Source: JANXYY01 sp035530875 (GTDB lineage: Bacteria; Actinomycetota; Actinomycetes; Nanopelagicales; Nanopelagicaceae). Taken from it: 36,389 nucleotides of DNA. The stretch is taken from the NCBI GenBank assembly GCA_035530875.1, contig DATKUB010000031.1, forward strand, positions 1-36,389. Direction: 5' to 3'. The number at the start of each line of letters is the position of its first letter. The first letter of the stretch is position 1. Positions 16,910 through 24,482 of the stretch are shown in pieces. Both the position numbers and the translations under genes were made by a program. The notes below the pieces were generated by a model. The model saw only the letters and a list, made by a program, of their open reading frames with translations. It did not search any database and was not told where the DNA came from.

Positions 16910-17051
16910 TCGTCCACAGATTCGCAGGCGGCGAGTGCTGGTCTGACCTGGCGCTTTGAGCAGCGGCTTTCTAATCATCCACAACCCATCAACATCCTGT
17001 ACACACGCGAATACGGCCTTTCCCACAGCAATATCCACAAGGTTATCCACA
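16910..17051 (+). promoter_or_regulatory. DnaA-box-like cluster upstream of dnaB
   Basis: The 326-base gap between rplI and dnaB contains the rplI hairpin and then five 9-mers resembling the DnaA box TTATCCACA, all in the same orientation: TCGTCCACA (16910), TCATCCACA (16975), TTTCCCACA (17019), ATATCCACA (17031) and a perfect TTATCCACA (17043). The last three start exactly 12 bases apart. This fits DnaA-dependent control of dnaB or DnaA titration. No AT-rich unwinding element was noticed, so it is not called an origin. From 17052 to the start of dnaB I saw no clear -35/-10 pair. Confidence 0.6.
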
Positions 17052-17144
17052 GATTGACTAGTCCATCCCGTAGGTTCCTGTCGGTGGTCGCGTAGATCAT
17101 CAGGTGAAGCGGTCAGAGCAGTTTCTATGGGAGTTGAACCATTA

Positions 17145-18497
17145 ATGAGTATTGCCGAGTTCCCTCGAGATACTGAGTACGAGCGCACTCCCCCGCAAGA
17201 CATTGCCGCCGAACAGTGCGTTCTTGGTGGGATGCTCCTTTCGAAAGACGCAATCGCCGACGTTGTTGAAGCTCTCCGATCCAGAGATTTTTACCGCCCG
17301 GTGCATGAGTCGATCTTCGATGCGATTCTAGATTTATATGCCCGAGGCGAACCAGCCGACCCGGTTACGGTGGCCGCTGAATTAACCAAGCGAGGCGAGA
17401 TAGCCAAGGTCGGTGGTGCGCCCTATCTGCACACCCTGATCTCCTCGGTACCAACGGCAGCCAATGCCGGTTACTACGCCAAGATTGTTCGGGAACGAGC
17501 AATTCTCCGTCGGCTGGTGGCAGCTGGTACCAAGATCGTTCAACTTGGTTATGCAGTCGAGGGCGAGGTAGACGAGGTCGTCGACGCCGCCCAGGCGGAA
17601 GTCTTTGCGGTAACCGAGCGTCGGGTGAGCGAGGACTATGTAATCCTCAACGACCTCCTGCCGGAAGCGCTCGATGAGATTGAATCCATTGGCACCCGCG
17701 GTGGCCAGATGATCGGTGTGCCAACCGGATTCGCCGATCTTGATGATCTGACAAATGGCTTGCATCCGGGACAGATGGTCGTTCTTGCGGCCCGGCCCGC
17801 GATTGGTAAGTCCACGCTCGGTCTGGATCTGGCTCGATCAGCGTCAATCAAGAATGGCCTTACTTCGGTGATCTTCAGTCTTGAAATGGGTCGGAACGAG
17901 ATCACGATGCGGATGCTCTCTGCCGAATCACGGGTACCGCTCCAACACATGCGAAGCGGCACTATGACCGATGACGAATGGGCCAGGCTTGCCAGGAGAA
18001 TGGGCGAGATATCCCAGGCGCCACTTTTTATCGACGATTCGCCGAACATGACGATGATGGAGATTCGCGCGAAGTGTCGTCGGCTTAAGCAACGTCATGA
18101 TCTCAGACTTGTTGTTATCGACTATTTGCAGTTGATGACCAGCGGGAAAAAAGTCGAGAGCCGCCAGCAAGAGGTATCCGAATTTTCACGTCAACTTAAG
18201 TTGCTCGCCAAAGAACTCGGTGTTCCGGTTGTTGCAATCAGCCAGTTGAACCGTGGCCCAGAACAACGCACGGATAAGAAGCCGCTCCTATCCGATCTTC
18301 GCGAATCTGGATCGATTGAACAGGATGCTGACATGGTGATCCTGCTTCACCGCGAGGATGCCTATGACCGTGATCATCCGCGTCAAGGCGAAGCCGATCT
18401 GATTGTCGCCAAACACCGCAACGGGCCCACTCGCACTGTCACGGTTGCCTTCCAGGGCCACTACTCGCGCTTCGTCGATATGGCTTCCTCTATCTAG
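17145..18497 (+). CDS. dnaB: Replicative DNA helicase DnaB
   Basis: Hexameric 5'-3' helicase of the replication fork. The N-terminal domain has PPQDIAAEQCVLGGMLLSKDAIADV. The RecA-like C-terminal domain has Walker A in AARPAIGKSTLGLDLA, Walker B in LRLVVIDYLQLM, and LSDLRESGSIEQDADMVI. ATG 17145 gives 450 residues beginning MSIAEF, the usual actinobacterial N-terminus; an in-frame ATG at 17127 is less likely. GGGAG lies about 11 bases upstream. No intein interrupts the gene, unlike M. tuberculosis dnaB. A cluster of DnaA-box-like sites lies just upstream. Confidence 0.97.
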   Translation: MSIAEFPRDTEYERTPPQDIAAEQCVLGGMLLSKDAIADVVEALRSRDFYRPVHESIFDAILDLYARGEPADPVTVAAELTKRGEIAKVGGAPYLHTLISSVPTAANAGYYAKIVRERAILRRLVAAGTKIVQLGYAVEGEVDEVVDAAQAEVFAVTERRVSEDYVILNDLLPEALDEIESIGTRGGQMIGVPTGFADLDDLTNGLHPGQMVVLAARPAIGKSTLGLDLARSASIKNGLTSVIFSLEMGRNEITMRMLSAESRVPLQHMRSGTMTDDEWARLARRMGEISQAPLFIDDSPNMTMMEIRAKCRRLKQRHDLRLVVIDYLQLMTSGKKVESRQQEVSEFSRQLKLLAKELGVPVVAISQLNRGPEQRTDKKPLLSDLRESGSIEQDADMVILLHREDAYDRDHPRQGEADLIVAKHRNGPTRTVTVAFQGHYSRFVDMASSI

Positions 18498-18586
18498 TGG
18501 AGAGACATCGGTTCTTGGCGATTGCGTTGGCGCACGAACTCGATACGGAGCCGCTCAGCAATAAATCGGGACTTTCTTGTTCGTCT

Positions 18587-18678
18587 CCCGAAACAGTAGC
18601 GTGGAACGCCCCGAAACAGTAGCGTGGAACGCCCCGAAATGGTAGCGTCGAGTGGCCCGAAACGGTAGCATCATAGAC
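18587..18678 (+). repeat. Four tandem 23-bp repeats before DUF4143 ATPase
   Basis: Units start at 18587, 18610, 18633 and 18656. The first two are identical (CCCGAAACAGTAGCG then TGGAACGC). Units 3 and 4 keep CCCGAAAYRGTAGCR and diverge at the 3' end. Each unit contains TAGCGT or TAGCAT. In the last unit this hexamer ends 7 bases before the GTG start at 18679, so the array ends exactly where the gene begins. Confidence 0.9.
18666..18671 (+). promoter_or_regulatory. Predicted -10 box of DUF4143 gene, leaderless
   Basis: TAGCAT inside the fourth repeat unit, 7 bases before GTG 18679. The equivalent TAGCGT in units 1-3 repeats every 23 bases. Confidence 0.4.
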
Positions 18679-19977
18679 GTGAATCAACCCACAACCAGCA
18701 GGACGCCGTACCGACGTCGCGTGATAGACGCCGAAATAGATGCATTGCAGAGTGGGGCAGCCGCCATCGCGTTGGAAGGGGCAAAGGCCGTTGGTAAAAC
18801 CGCAACGGCCGCGCAGAGATCGACGACCATATTTGAACTTGATCGGAAAGAGGTGCGCGAGGTTCTAAGCGCCGATCCAGATCGCGTCCTAGAGGCAGAC
18901 TTCCCAGTGCTCTTGGACGAATGGCAGTACGAGCCGGATTTATGGAACGTTGTTCGTCGCGCAGTTGATTCGGGAGCCGCTCCTGGATCTTTTTTTCTCA
19001 CTGGTTCAGCTGGCGCCGAACCTACGGGAACTCACTCCGGGTCAGGTCGAATCCTCCGTCTGCGCATGAGGCCACTTTCTCTCGCAGAGCGAGGTATCGA
19101 AACACCAACGGTGAGTCTTGCCGCTCTACTCGAAGGCAATCGCCCTGAAATCATCGGTGAAACTGAGATTGGACTCAAGGACTACGTGCGCGAAATCCTC
19201 TCATCGGGTTTTCCTGCGATTCGAGAACTGTCGGAGCGTGCCCGCAGGGCTCAGCTAGACGGTTACCTGGCTCGAGTCGTGGATCGAGACTTTCCTGAAT
19301 TGGGACACCAGATTCGCAACCCGACGGCGTTGCAGCGTTGGATGGCTGCCTATGCTGCGGCAACTTCGACTACGGCTTCCTTCGAGAGAATTCGAGACGC
19401 AGCCACTTCTGGTGAGGGGGTGAAGCCAGCCAGGACAACAGCGCAGCCTTATCGAGACACGCTGGAGAGGCTCTGGATCCTTGATCCCCTACCCGCATGG
19501 ATCCCCACTAGAAACCATCTTAAAGAACTAGGCGAAGCGCCAAAGCACCATCTTGCTGATCCCGCTCTGGCTACCCAATTACTCGGCCTCAACGCCAGGG
19601 CGCTGCTCCTTGGGGAAGAAATCACTCCAGCCATCTATCGTGATGGAACATTCCTTGGTGCGTTGTTTGAATCTCTCGTAACTTTAAGTGTTCGCGTTTA
19701 CGCCCAGAATGCTGAAGCCAAGACTGCGCACCTTCGGCTCCACCGAGGAGAGCATGAGATTGATCTAATAGTCACCCGTCCGGATCAAAGAGTTGTCGCG
19801 CTCGAAGTGAAGTTGTCGGCGACGGTCCAAACCGAGGACGTAAAGCATTTAGTCTGGCTCAAAGATCAGATAGGACCCGATCTGCTTGACGCTGCAGTGA
19901 TCACAACAGGCAAATACGCCTATCGCCGCAGGGAGGATGGGATTGCAGTGATCCCAGCAGCGCTTCTTGGACCGTAG
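18679..19977 (+). CDS. AAA_14 / DUF4143 ATP-binding protein
   Basis: A 432-residue member of the AAA_14-DUF4143 family, widespread in bacteria and archaea and of unknown function. Walker A is GAKAVGKT (residues 34-41) and Walker B is VLLDEWQ. The middle region has FFLTGSAGAEPTG and RMRPLSLAERG. The C-terminal DUF4143 part contains GEHEIDLIV followed by ALEVKLS, the spaced Asp and Glu-x-Lys of a PD-(D/E)XK nuclease-like fold. The frame is open back to GTG 18652, but GTG 18679 fits the end of the repeat array and a leaderless promoter. Such genes are typically accessory and mobile, and its position after dnaB suggests insertion. No partner antitoxin or methylase is adjacent. Confidence 0.85.
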   Translation: MNQPTTSRTPYRRRVIDAEIDALQSGAAAIALEGAKAVGKTATAAQRSTTIFELDRKEVREVLSADPDRVLEADFPVLLDEWQYEPDLWNVVRRAVDSGAAPGSFFLTGSAGAEPTGTHSGSGRILRLRMRPLSLAERGIETPTVSLAALLEGNRPEIIGETEIGLKDYVREILSSGFPAIRELSERARRAQLDGYLARVVDRDFPELGHQIRNPTALQRWMAAYAAATSTTASFERIRDAATSGEGVKPARTTAQPYRDTLERLWILDPLPAWIPTRNHLKELGEAPKHHLADPALATQLLGLNARALLLGEEITPAIYRDGTFLGALFESLVTLSVRVYAQNAEAKTAHLRLHRGEHEIDLIVTRPDQRVVALEVKLSATVQTEDVKHLVWLKDQIGPDLLDAAVITTGKYAYRRREDGIAVIPAALLGP

Positions 19978-20012
19978 GTTCTCTGGGTAATGGAAGGGTG
20001 GACGTATCAACG

Positions 20013-20954
20013 ATGGAGGAATTGGCAGATCCGGAGTTGGCAGCGAGGCTTCAACAATTGCGCGCCAAGCCAAACCAACCAAGCCGAACGATCGGCGCCA
20101 CTGAGTTGCGGCATCGTCGACACGCAGCCATTCGTCCGCCCGGACCAAAGTTGGCGCGGGTGGCTGATTTAATTGTCTCAGGTGAGGTTGCGATTCCAGT
20201 CCGCCTATACCAACCAACAATGGGTGCTCTGCCCCTATTGGTCTTCTTCCATGGCGGCGGTTGGACCGTCGGAGATCTCACGACTCACGACGGCACATGT
20301 CGTCGCATAGCCAAAGAGGCAGATGTAGCGGTACTCGCCGTGGATTACCGATTGGCACCCGAGAACCCTTGGCCGGCAGCAGTAGACGATGCGGTCCTGG
20401 TCACCCTTTGGGCATTTGCTCACGCTCACGAGTTGGTGGGTAGCGACATTGTTGCGGTCGCCGGAGATAGCGCCGGTGGAAACTTAGCTGCACTCGTCTG
20501 CCTTCGATTGAGAGACGAGCGCAGGCGAATGCCCGATGCCCAAGTACTCATCTATCCAAATACAGATCTGACTTTTTCCCAGCCAAGTGTGAAAGAGAAA
20601 GGCGCCGGCTGGGGGCTCGACGCAGATGATGCGCTTTGGTACGCGGAACAATGGGTTCCTGACTCCGCACTTCGCGCCAATCCGAGAATAAGCCCATTAT
20701 TTGAGCCCGATCTCAGCGGGTTACCACCAACAATTGTCGTCACCGCAGAACATGACCCGTTACGAGATGAAGGGAACGCCTATGCGAACAAGCTCAGGAA
20801 CAGTGGTGTTCTAGTCATTGCTCGATGCGAGCCCGGACTCGTCCATGGATTTCTTGGTCTATCGAGCGTCTCGCCGATTGCCACTAATGCCGCCCAGAGG
20901 CTCTACCGCGACGTACAACAACTGCTCCAAGGCAACTCTGAGATCACGGCCTAG
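20013..20954 (+). CDS. Alpha/beta hydrolase, HSL family esterase
   Basis: Carboxylesterase/lipase of the hormone-sensitive-lipase type, about 313 residues, predicted cytoplasmic. The oxyanion-hole motif is FFHGGGWTVGD. The nucleophile is in GDSAGGNLAAL. The acid is in TAEHDPLRDEG and the catalytic His is in LVHGFL. The natural substrate cannot be predicted. A GTG at 19998 is in frame; ATG 20013 is chosen because GGAAGGGTGG lies upstream at a usable distance. It follows the DUF4143 gene by about 35 bases. Its TAG stop forms part of the -10 box of the next gene. Confidence 0.88.
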   Translation: MEELADPELAARLQQLRAKPNQPSRTIGATELRHRRHAAIRPPGPKLARVADLIVSGEVAIPVRLYQPTMGALPLLVFFHGGGWTVGDLTTHDGTCRRIAKEADVAVLAVDYRLAPENPWPAAVDDAVLVTLWAFAHAHELVGSDIVAVAGDSAGGNLAALVCLRLRDERRRMPDAQVLIYPNTDLTFSQPSVKEKGAGWGLDADDALWYAEQWVPDSALRANPRISPLFEPDLSGLPPTIVVTAEHDPLRDEGNAYANKLRNSGVLVIARCEPGLVHGFLGLSSVSPIATNAAQRLYRDVQQLLQGNSEITA

Positions 20955-20957
20955 AGT
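20952..20957 (+). promoter_or_regulatory. Predicted -10 box of nucleotidyltransferase, leaderless
   Basis: TAGAGT overlaps the stop codon of the esterase gene and ends exactly 7 bases before ATG 20965. The spacer TTCCTTT cannot act as a ribosome-binding site. Confidence 0.4.
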
Positions 20958-20964
20958 TCCTTTT

Positions 20965-21702
20965 ATGGATCGCTTGGAACCTGTCGACGCCGCGCAGCGA
21001 ATTGTCGAGGAGTCATTTCCCACGGCTATCGCCGCATTCCTTGCCGGAAGCGTGCTGACATCGCAGCGGACCGAGACTTCCGATTTAGACATCGTGGTTG
21101 TTCTTCCTGGGGCACCAGCACCGTTTCGCAACACCCTACGGATGTATGGCTGGGTTGTAGAATTGTTTGTGCAGACTCCGACGTCACTTGAGCACTACTG
21201 GACCTCGGAGGCCGCGAGTTGGCGCTCGACGCTCCTGCGTATGTGCGTCGACTCTCATATTCTTACAAGTTTTGGGTCTACTGCATTAGACATTCAGACG
21301 GAAGCCAGAATGCGTTTAGTCAAGGGACCGCCTCCCGTTCCCGTCGAAACATTGATGCATCGCAGGTACCTACTCACCGACTTATTGGACGACTTACGAG
21401 GCGCCACCGCTCAGGCTGAGTTGGCCTTTATCGCGTCAACTCTCCTAATAGCCGCAAGTGAACTATTTTTGTTGGCCCAATCGCATTGGCTCGGAGCCGG
21501 CAAGTGGTTGTCGCGATATTTTGCCGACTTGGACGCACCTCTGCTTGAGAGGCTCGTAAACGGGCAACTTGCGGTGTTGGTCCAGAGCGATAGGGGACCT
21601 CTTATTCGTGCTGTTGTTGAGGTATTGGACCTCGCCGGCGGTCCACTTACGGAGGGTTACCGGGTTGATGGCGAAGATCCAGCAAAAAAGAACGAGCCGT
21701 GA
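20965..21702 (+). CDS. Nucleotidyltransferase-fold protein
   Basis: A 245-residue protein with a MNT/aminoglycoside-nucleotidyltransferase-like head: AFLAGSVLTSQRTETSDLDIVVV contains the GS motif and two metal-binding Asp. The rest is a helical domain (about residues 120-240) with LLDDLRGA and LLERLVNGQ segments. Proteins of this type transfer NMP to small molecules or proteins; the substrate is unknown. No HEPN partner is adjacent, so a MNT-HEPN toxin-antitoxin pair is not supported. ATG 20965 is chosen over an upstream in-frame extension that lies inside the esterase gene. The stop abuts the convergent MFS stop with no gap. Confidence 0.78.
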   Translation: MDRLEPVDAAQRIVEESFPTAIAAFLAGSVLTSQRTETSDLDIVVVLPGAPAPFRNTLRMYGWVVELFVQTPTSLEHYWTSEAASWRSTLLRMCVDSHILTSFGSTALDIQTEARMRLVKGPPPVPVETLMHRRYLLTDLLDDLRGATAQAELAFIASTLLIAASELFLLAQSHWLGAGKWLSRYFADLDAPLLERLVNGQLAVLVQSDRGPLIRAVVEVLDLAGGPLTEGYRVDGEDPAKKNEP

Positions 21703-22944
21703 TTAGGTGCTCTGGCTAACGTCGTTAGTAAGGGTGCGGACACTTGGAACCAAGAGCGGCAACAGAGCAACAACGATCATGATGCCGCCCGAGTAGAGAA
21801 GAGCGGTGCGGGCGCCTACTGCCTGTAATGCCGATCCCGCGACGGCTAACCCCAATGGGACGGCGACCATGGAACCTAGCCAGTCATAAGCAGAGACCCG
21901 CGATAGCGCCTCTCGAGGGATATGCAGTTGAAGCGCGGTGTCCCAGCCAAGTGAGAAAATATCCAACCCGATGCTGGCCAAAAATCCAGCCAGCGCGATG
22001 ATGGCAACTGGCATGGGAACAGCCAGCGCAAGTGCCGGTAACCCAATGCCAGCTGTACATACAACTCCGAGCAATAGCGGGCGATGGGACTTGATTCGGA
22101 GCGCTACGAAGGTACCTACGATCGCGCCGGCGGAGAATGTCATGGTGATCAGCCCCCAGGCTGCTGGTCCGCCTAATTGAGACTTGGCGATAATTGGACC
22201 GAACACGCCAATCACCGCACCAAAGAACGCATTAATCACAAAGGCCGCGGCGACAATGGAGACGATCCAACTTCGCGATGAGAACTCTTTCCAGCCTCCG
22301 CGAAGCTGCTTGAACATCGAATCTTTACTGCGAGGCATCGGGCGCGATTTGATCGAGAACAGTAAGAGCATCGAAACCAGAAAGGCAGCAGAGTTCAGAA
22401 GCATTGCCCAAGCCCCGCCAATGGTTGCGACAATAAATCCAGCTAATCCAACCCCGCCGACAGAGACTGTGTTCAACACCAAACGAAGCAAGCCGTTCGC
22501 ACTTCGAAGCTGGGATTCATCTACTACATCAGCAACCATTCCGCTCATTGCGGGCATGAAAATTCCCGTGCCGATTCCGACGATGGCAGCCAGACCTGAG
22601 AGCAGTAGGAAATTGTGGGTATGACTTAGCAGGGCCACTCCGAGACCTAATGAACCCAAGGCCGATAGAAACTCCCCCAAGGACAGGATGGTACTTCGCG
22701 AGAATCGGTCGCCGAGGACTCCACCGACAAGAATGAATACGACTCGCGCGACGGCCATTGCTGCTAGAACTTCACCGAGTTTGCTTGGCGTGGCAGTTGG
22801 CAGATCAAGGATGGCAAAGGCAAGGGCGATTCCAGCTACTGAACTGCCGAGAACTGAAACGGAGCGGGCAATAAAAAGCCTACGAAATTGTGAGTGTTTA
22901 AGGACAGCAAGGTCGGCACGTCTCATTTCAAGCGGGCCTAGCAT
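21703..22944 (-). CDS. MFS transporter (DHA3-like)
   Basis: Membrane transporter of 413 residues with about 12 hydrophobic segments. The N-terminus FRRLFIARSVSVLGSSVAG and the basic GDRFSRSTIL loop resemble MFS permeases related to macrolide/multidrug efflux. The substrate is not predictable. ATG 22944 is used; a second ATG at 22926 is possible. TAGTAT lies 10 bases before ATG 22944 and could be the -10 box. It is unrelated at the residue level to the MFS gene at 6453-7763 beyond the shared fold. Confidence 0.85.
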   Translation of the reverse strand: MLGPLEMRRADLAVLKHSQFRRLFIARSVSVLGSSVAGIALAFAILDLPTATPSKLGEVLAAMAVARVVFILVGGVLGDRFSRSTILSLGEFLSALGSLGLGVALLSHTHNFLLLSGLAAIVGIGTGIFMPAMSGMVADVVDESQLRSANGLLRLVLNTVSVGGVGLAGFIVATIGGAWAMLLNSAAFLVSMLLLFSIKSRPMPRSKDSMFKQLRGGWKEFSSRSWIVSIVAAAFVINAFFGAVIGVFGPIIAKSQLGGPAAWGLITMTFSAGAIVGTFVALRIKSHRPLLLGVVCTAGIGLPALALAVPMPVAIIALAGFLASIGLDIFSLGWDTALQLHIPREALSRVSAYDWLGSMVAVPLGLAVAGSALQAVGARTALLYSGGIMIVVALLPLLVPSVRTLTNDVSQST

Positions 22945-22991
22945 TCATGGAGCGATACTACTTCAGGCTCGGGCTGGTCTGACGTGCAATA

Positions 22992-23041
22992 AACCCGTTC
23001 GCAGCCGTCAAGATTGATTGCCTGACCGCCACGAACGGGTT
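22992..23041 (-). terminator. Inverted repeat after the permease operon
   Basis: AACCCGTTCG (22992-23001) and CGAACGGGTT (23032-23041) are perfect 10-bp arms around a 30-base loop. On the minus strand the structure is followed by TATTG and lies about 47 bases past the cysteine-peptide stop. It may terminate that operon before the MFS gene, although the long loop is atypical. Confidence 0.4.
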
Positions 23042-23087
23042 GACGCCTATCAGTTGACCTCTAGGCGTATTCCCTTGCGGGTGCTAG

Positions 23088-23126
23088 TTAGCAACACGCA
23101 ACGCCACAATCGCAGCAACCGTCCAT
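23088..23126 (-). CDS. 12-residue cysteine-rich peptide
   Basis: A tiny open frame encodes MDGCCDCGVACC and then stops with TAA: five cysteines in twelve residues. A perfect AGGAGG lies 6 bases before the ATG, among the best ribosome-binding sites in the window, and it has little other reason to be there. It begins 20 bases after the stop of the mini-thioredoxin gene and is in the same direction, so it would be the third product of the permease-thioredoxin operon. The CC pairs echo those in the neighbouring ArsR (PICCPP and a C-terminal KCC). A metalloid- or metal-binding peptide, or a regulatory upstream-type peptide, is inferred. I do not recognise it. Confidence 0.6.
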   Translation of the reverse strand: MDGCCDCGVACC

Positions 23127-23146
23127 ATTCAACCTCCTAACATTTC

Positions 23147-23389
23147 CTAACCCAGCGCGGCGGTGAGTAGCTCGCGTAGGTGTGCCGGTGTTGGTACGCG
23201 TCCCATCGACACGACCTTTTCGTCAATGACCAGTGCTGGCGTGCTCATTACGCCATAGCCAGCGATGGCCGCATAATCCTCAACCTTTTGGATGGTTGCG
23301 GTGATATTCAGTTCTGCGACAGCGTCTTTCGTTGCTCGCTCTAGGGTCTTGCAGTTGTTGCATCCTGGTCCTAATACTTTGATAATCAC
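23147..23389 (-). CDS. Mini-thioredoxin (redox-active disulfide protein family)
   Basis: An 80-residue thioredoxin-fold protein with the active-site pair in GPGCNNCKTLE, directly after the first beta strand. The cis-Pro loop is in VMSTPALVIDE. These small proteins (similar to MTH895 and 'redox-active disulfide protein 2') commonly accompany permeases of the COG0701 family. GTG 23389 is chosen because AAAGGAAG lies 4 bases upstream. A longer frame reaches into the permease gene but adds residues unlike the family. It starts about 25 bases after the permease stop. It probably delivers electrons or binds a metalloid for the permease; this is inference. Confidence 0.85.
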   Translation of the reverse strand: MIIKVLGPGCNNCKTLERATKDAVAELNITATIQKVEDYAAIAGYGVMSTPALVIDEKVVSMGRVPTPAHLRELLTAALG

Positions 23390-23414
23390 GATGCTTCCTT
23401 TCGACTTGATTGGG

Positions 23415-24467
23415 TCAGCTAAGTAGTGCGTTGAATAGGTATCCGACGGCGACAATGCCGGTGCCGACAACTGCAATGAAGACAACAAGCAATTGGGGTT
23501 TTAGAACTCGCCGAAGCAGAATCATTTCTGGCATGGATAGTGCGACAACGCTCATCATGAATGCGAGGAGCGTGCCCATTGGCAGGCCTTTTTCATGGAG
23601 AGCTTGCACCATCGGCATGATGCCAGCGGCATTTGAATAGAGGGGTACGCCTATTCCTACTGCTATGACTACCCCGAAGATGTTTCCCCTTCCTGCATAT
23701 TTTGCGAAGAAGTCCGCTGGTGCCCAGCCGTGGATTGCGGCGCCAAGGCCAATACCAACAAACAGGTACGGCCAGATTTTGAGCAGAATGGAATTAACTT
23801 CTTCGATGCCCATCTGCATTCGCTGATTGAAGGTGAGCGCGGAAGTGGTGTTAATGACTTGCCCGCCGAGCTTGGTTTCAAAGACGAATGGCTCCACCCA
23901 CCGCTGTGCACCAATGTGCCCGATGACCCATCCGGCAACGATGGCGATGAGCAATCCGGCGCCAATGTAAATGGCTGCGATTTTGAAGCCGAAAAGACTA
24001 AAGAGCATTCCCACTGCGATTTCGTTTACTAAGGGGCTGGCAATTAAAAAACTGAACGTCACTCCGAGTGGCACGCCAGCGGCGACAAAACCAATGAAGG
24101 CCGGTACTGCGCTGCAAGAACAGAAGGGGGTAATCACGCCGAGCCCGGCGGCTAGAACGTTCCCAATCCCTTCACGTCTGCCACCTAGTAATGCTCGAGT
24201 CCGCTCCACGCTCATATAGGAGCGGAGCACTGTGACTGCAAAAATGATCCCGATGAGCAGCAGGCCGATCTTAACCAGGTCAAAAAAGAAGAAATGAACC
24301 GTCTCGGTTAACTTTGCAGTTGGGGTCATGTCGAACAGGTTGTAGAACAGGTGATTCCAGACCCACCCGTTTATCCGGTAAGCCCCAACCCAGACAAAGA
24401 CAGATGCGGCAAGGAAAGCAACTTGGCGACGTCGGCTGGTCGGCAGCTTCTCGGCGTTCTTCAGCAT
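23415..24467 (-). CDS. COG0701 permease (ArsP-like)
   Basis: Integral membrane permease of 350 residues (DUF318/ArsP_1 family) with about 8-10 membrane helices. The hallmark GVITPFCSCSAVP, with its Cys-x-Cys, lies near residue 115. A second conserved half has VGIGVPLYSNAAGIMP. Some family members export trivalent organoarsenicals; others are of unknown substrate. It is divergent from arsR-acr3 and shares a palindrome-rich spacer, so arsenic-dependent control is likely. GGAGG lies 9 bases before the ATG. A sigma-70-type promoter (TTGACA 24564-24559, 17-base spacer, TATCGT 24541-24536, minus strand) precedes it. Confidence 0.88.
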   Translation of the reverse strand: MLKNAEKLPTSRRRQVAFLAASVFVWVGAYRINGWVWNHLFYNLFDMTPTAKLTETVHFFFFDLVKIGLLLIGIIFAVTVLRSYMSVERTRALLGGRREGIGNVLAAGLGVITPFCSCSAVPAFIGFVAAGVPLGVTFSFLIASPLVNEIAVGMLFSLFGFKIAAIYIGAGLLIAIVAGWVIGHIGAQRWVEPFVFETKLGGQVINTTSALTFNQRMQMGIEEVNSILLKIWPYLFVGIGLGAAIHGWAPADFFAKYAGRGNIFGVVIAVGIGVPLYSNAAGIMPMVQALHEKGLPMGTLLAFMMSVVALSMPEMILLRRVLKPQLLVVFIAVVGTGIVAVGYLFNALLS

Positions 24468-24482
24468 ATTGGTGAACCTCCG

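Noticed and set aside
16910..17051. Chromosomal origin of replication
   Set aside because: dnaA and dnaN are not adjacent, box number is small and no AT-rich unwinding region was noticed; kept only as a DnaA-binding cluster.
18587..18678. CRISPR array
   Set aside because: The units are directly abutting with no variable spacers, and no cas gene is present.
20818..20964. Extended start for the nucleotidyltransferase gene
   Set aside because: Those codons lie inside the esterase gene, and ATG 20965 fits a leaderless promoter.
20965..21702. MNT-HEPN toxin-antitoxin pair
   Set aside because: The nucleotidyltransferase is about twice the usual MNT antitoxin size and no HEPN gene adjoins it.
23390..23488. 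Longer N-terminus for the mini-thioredoxin
   Set aside because: The extension overlaps the permease coding end and adds residues absent from this 75-80 residue family; GTG 23389 has a good ribosome-binding site.
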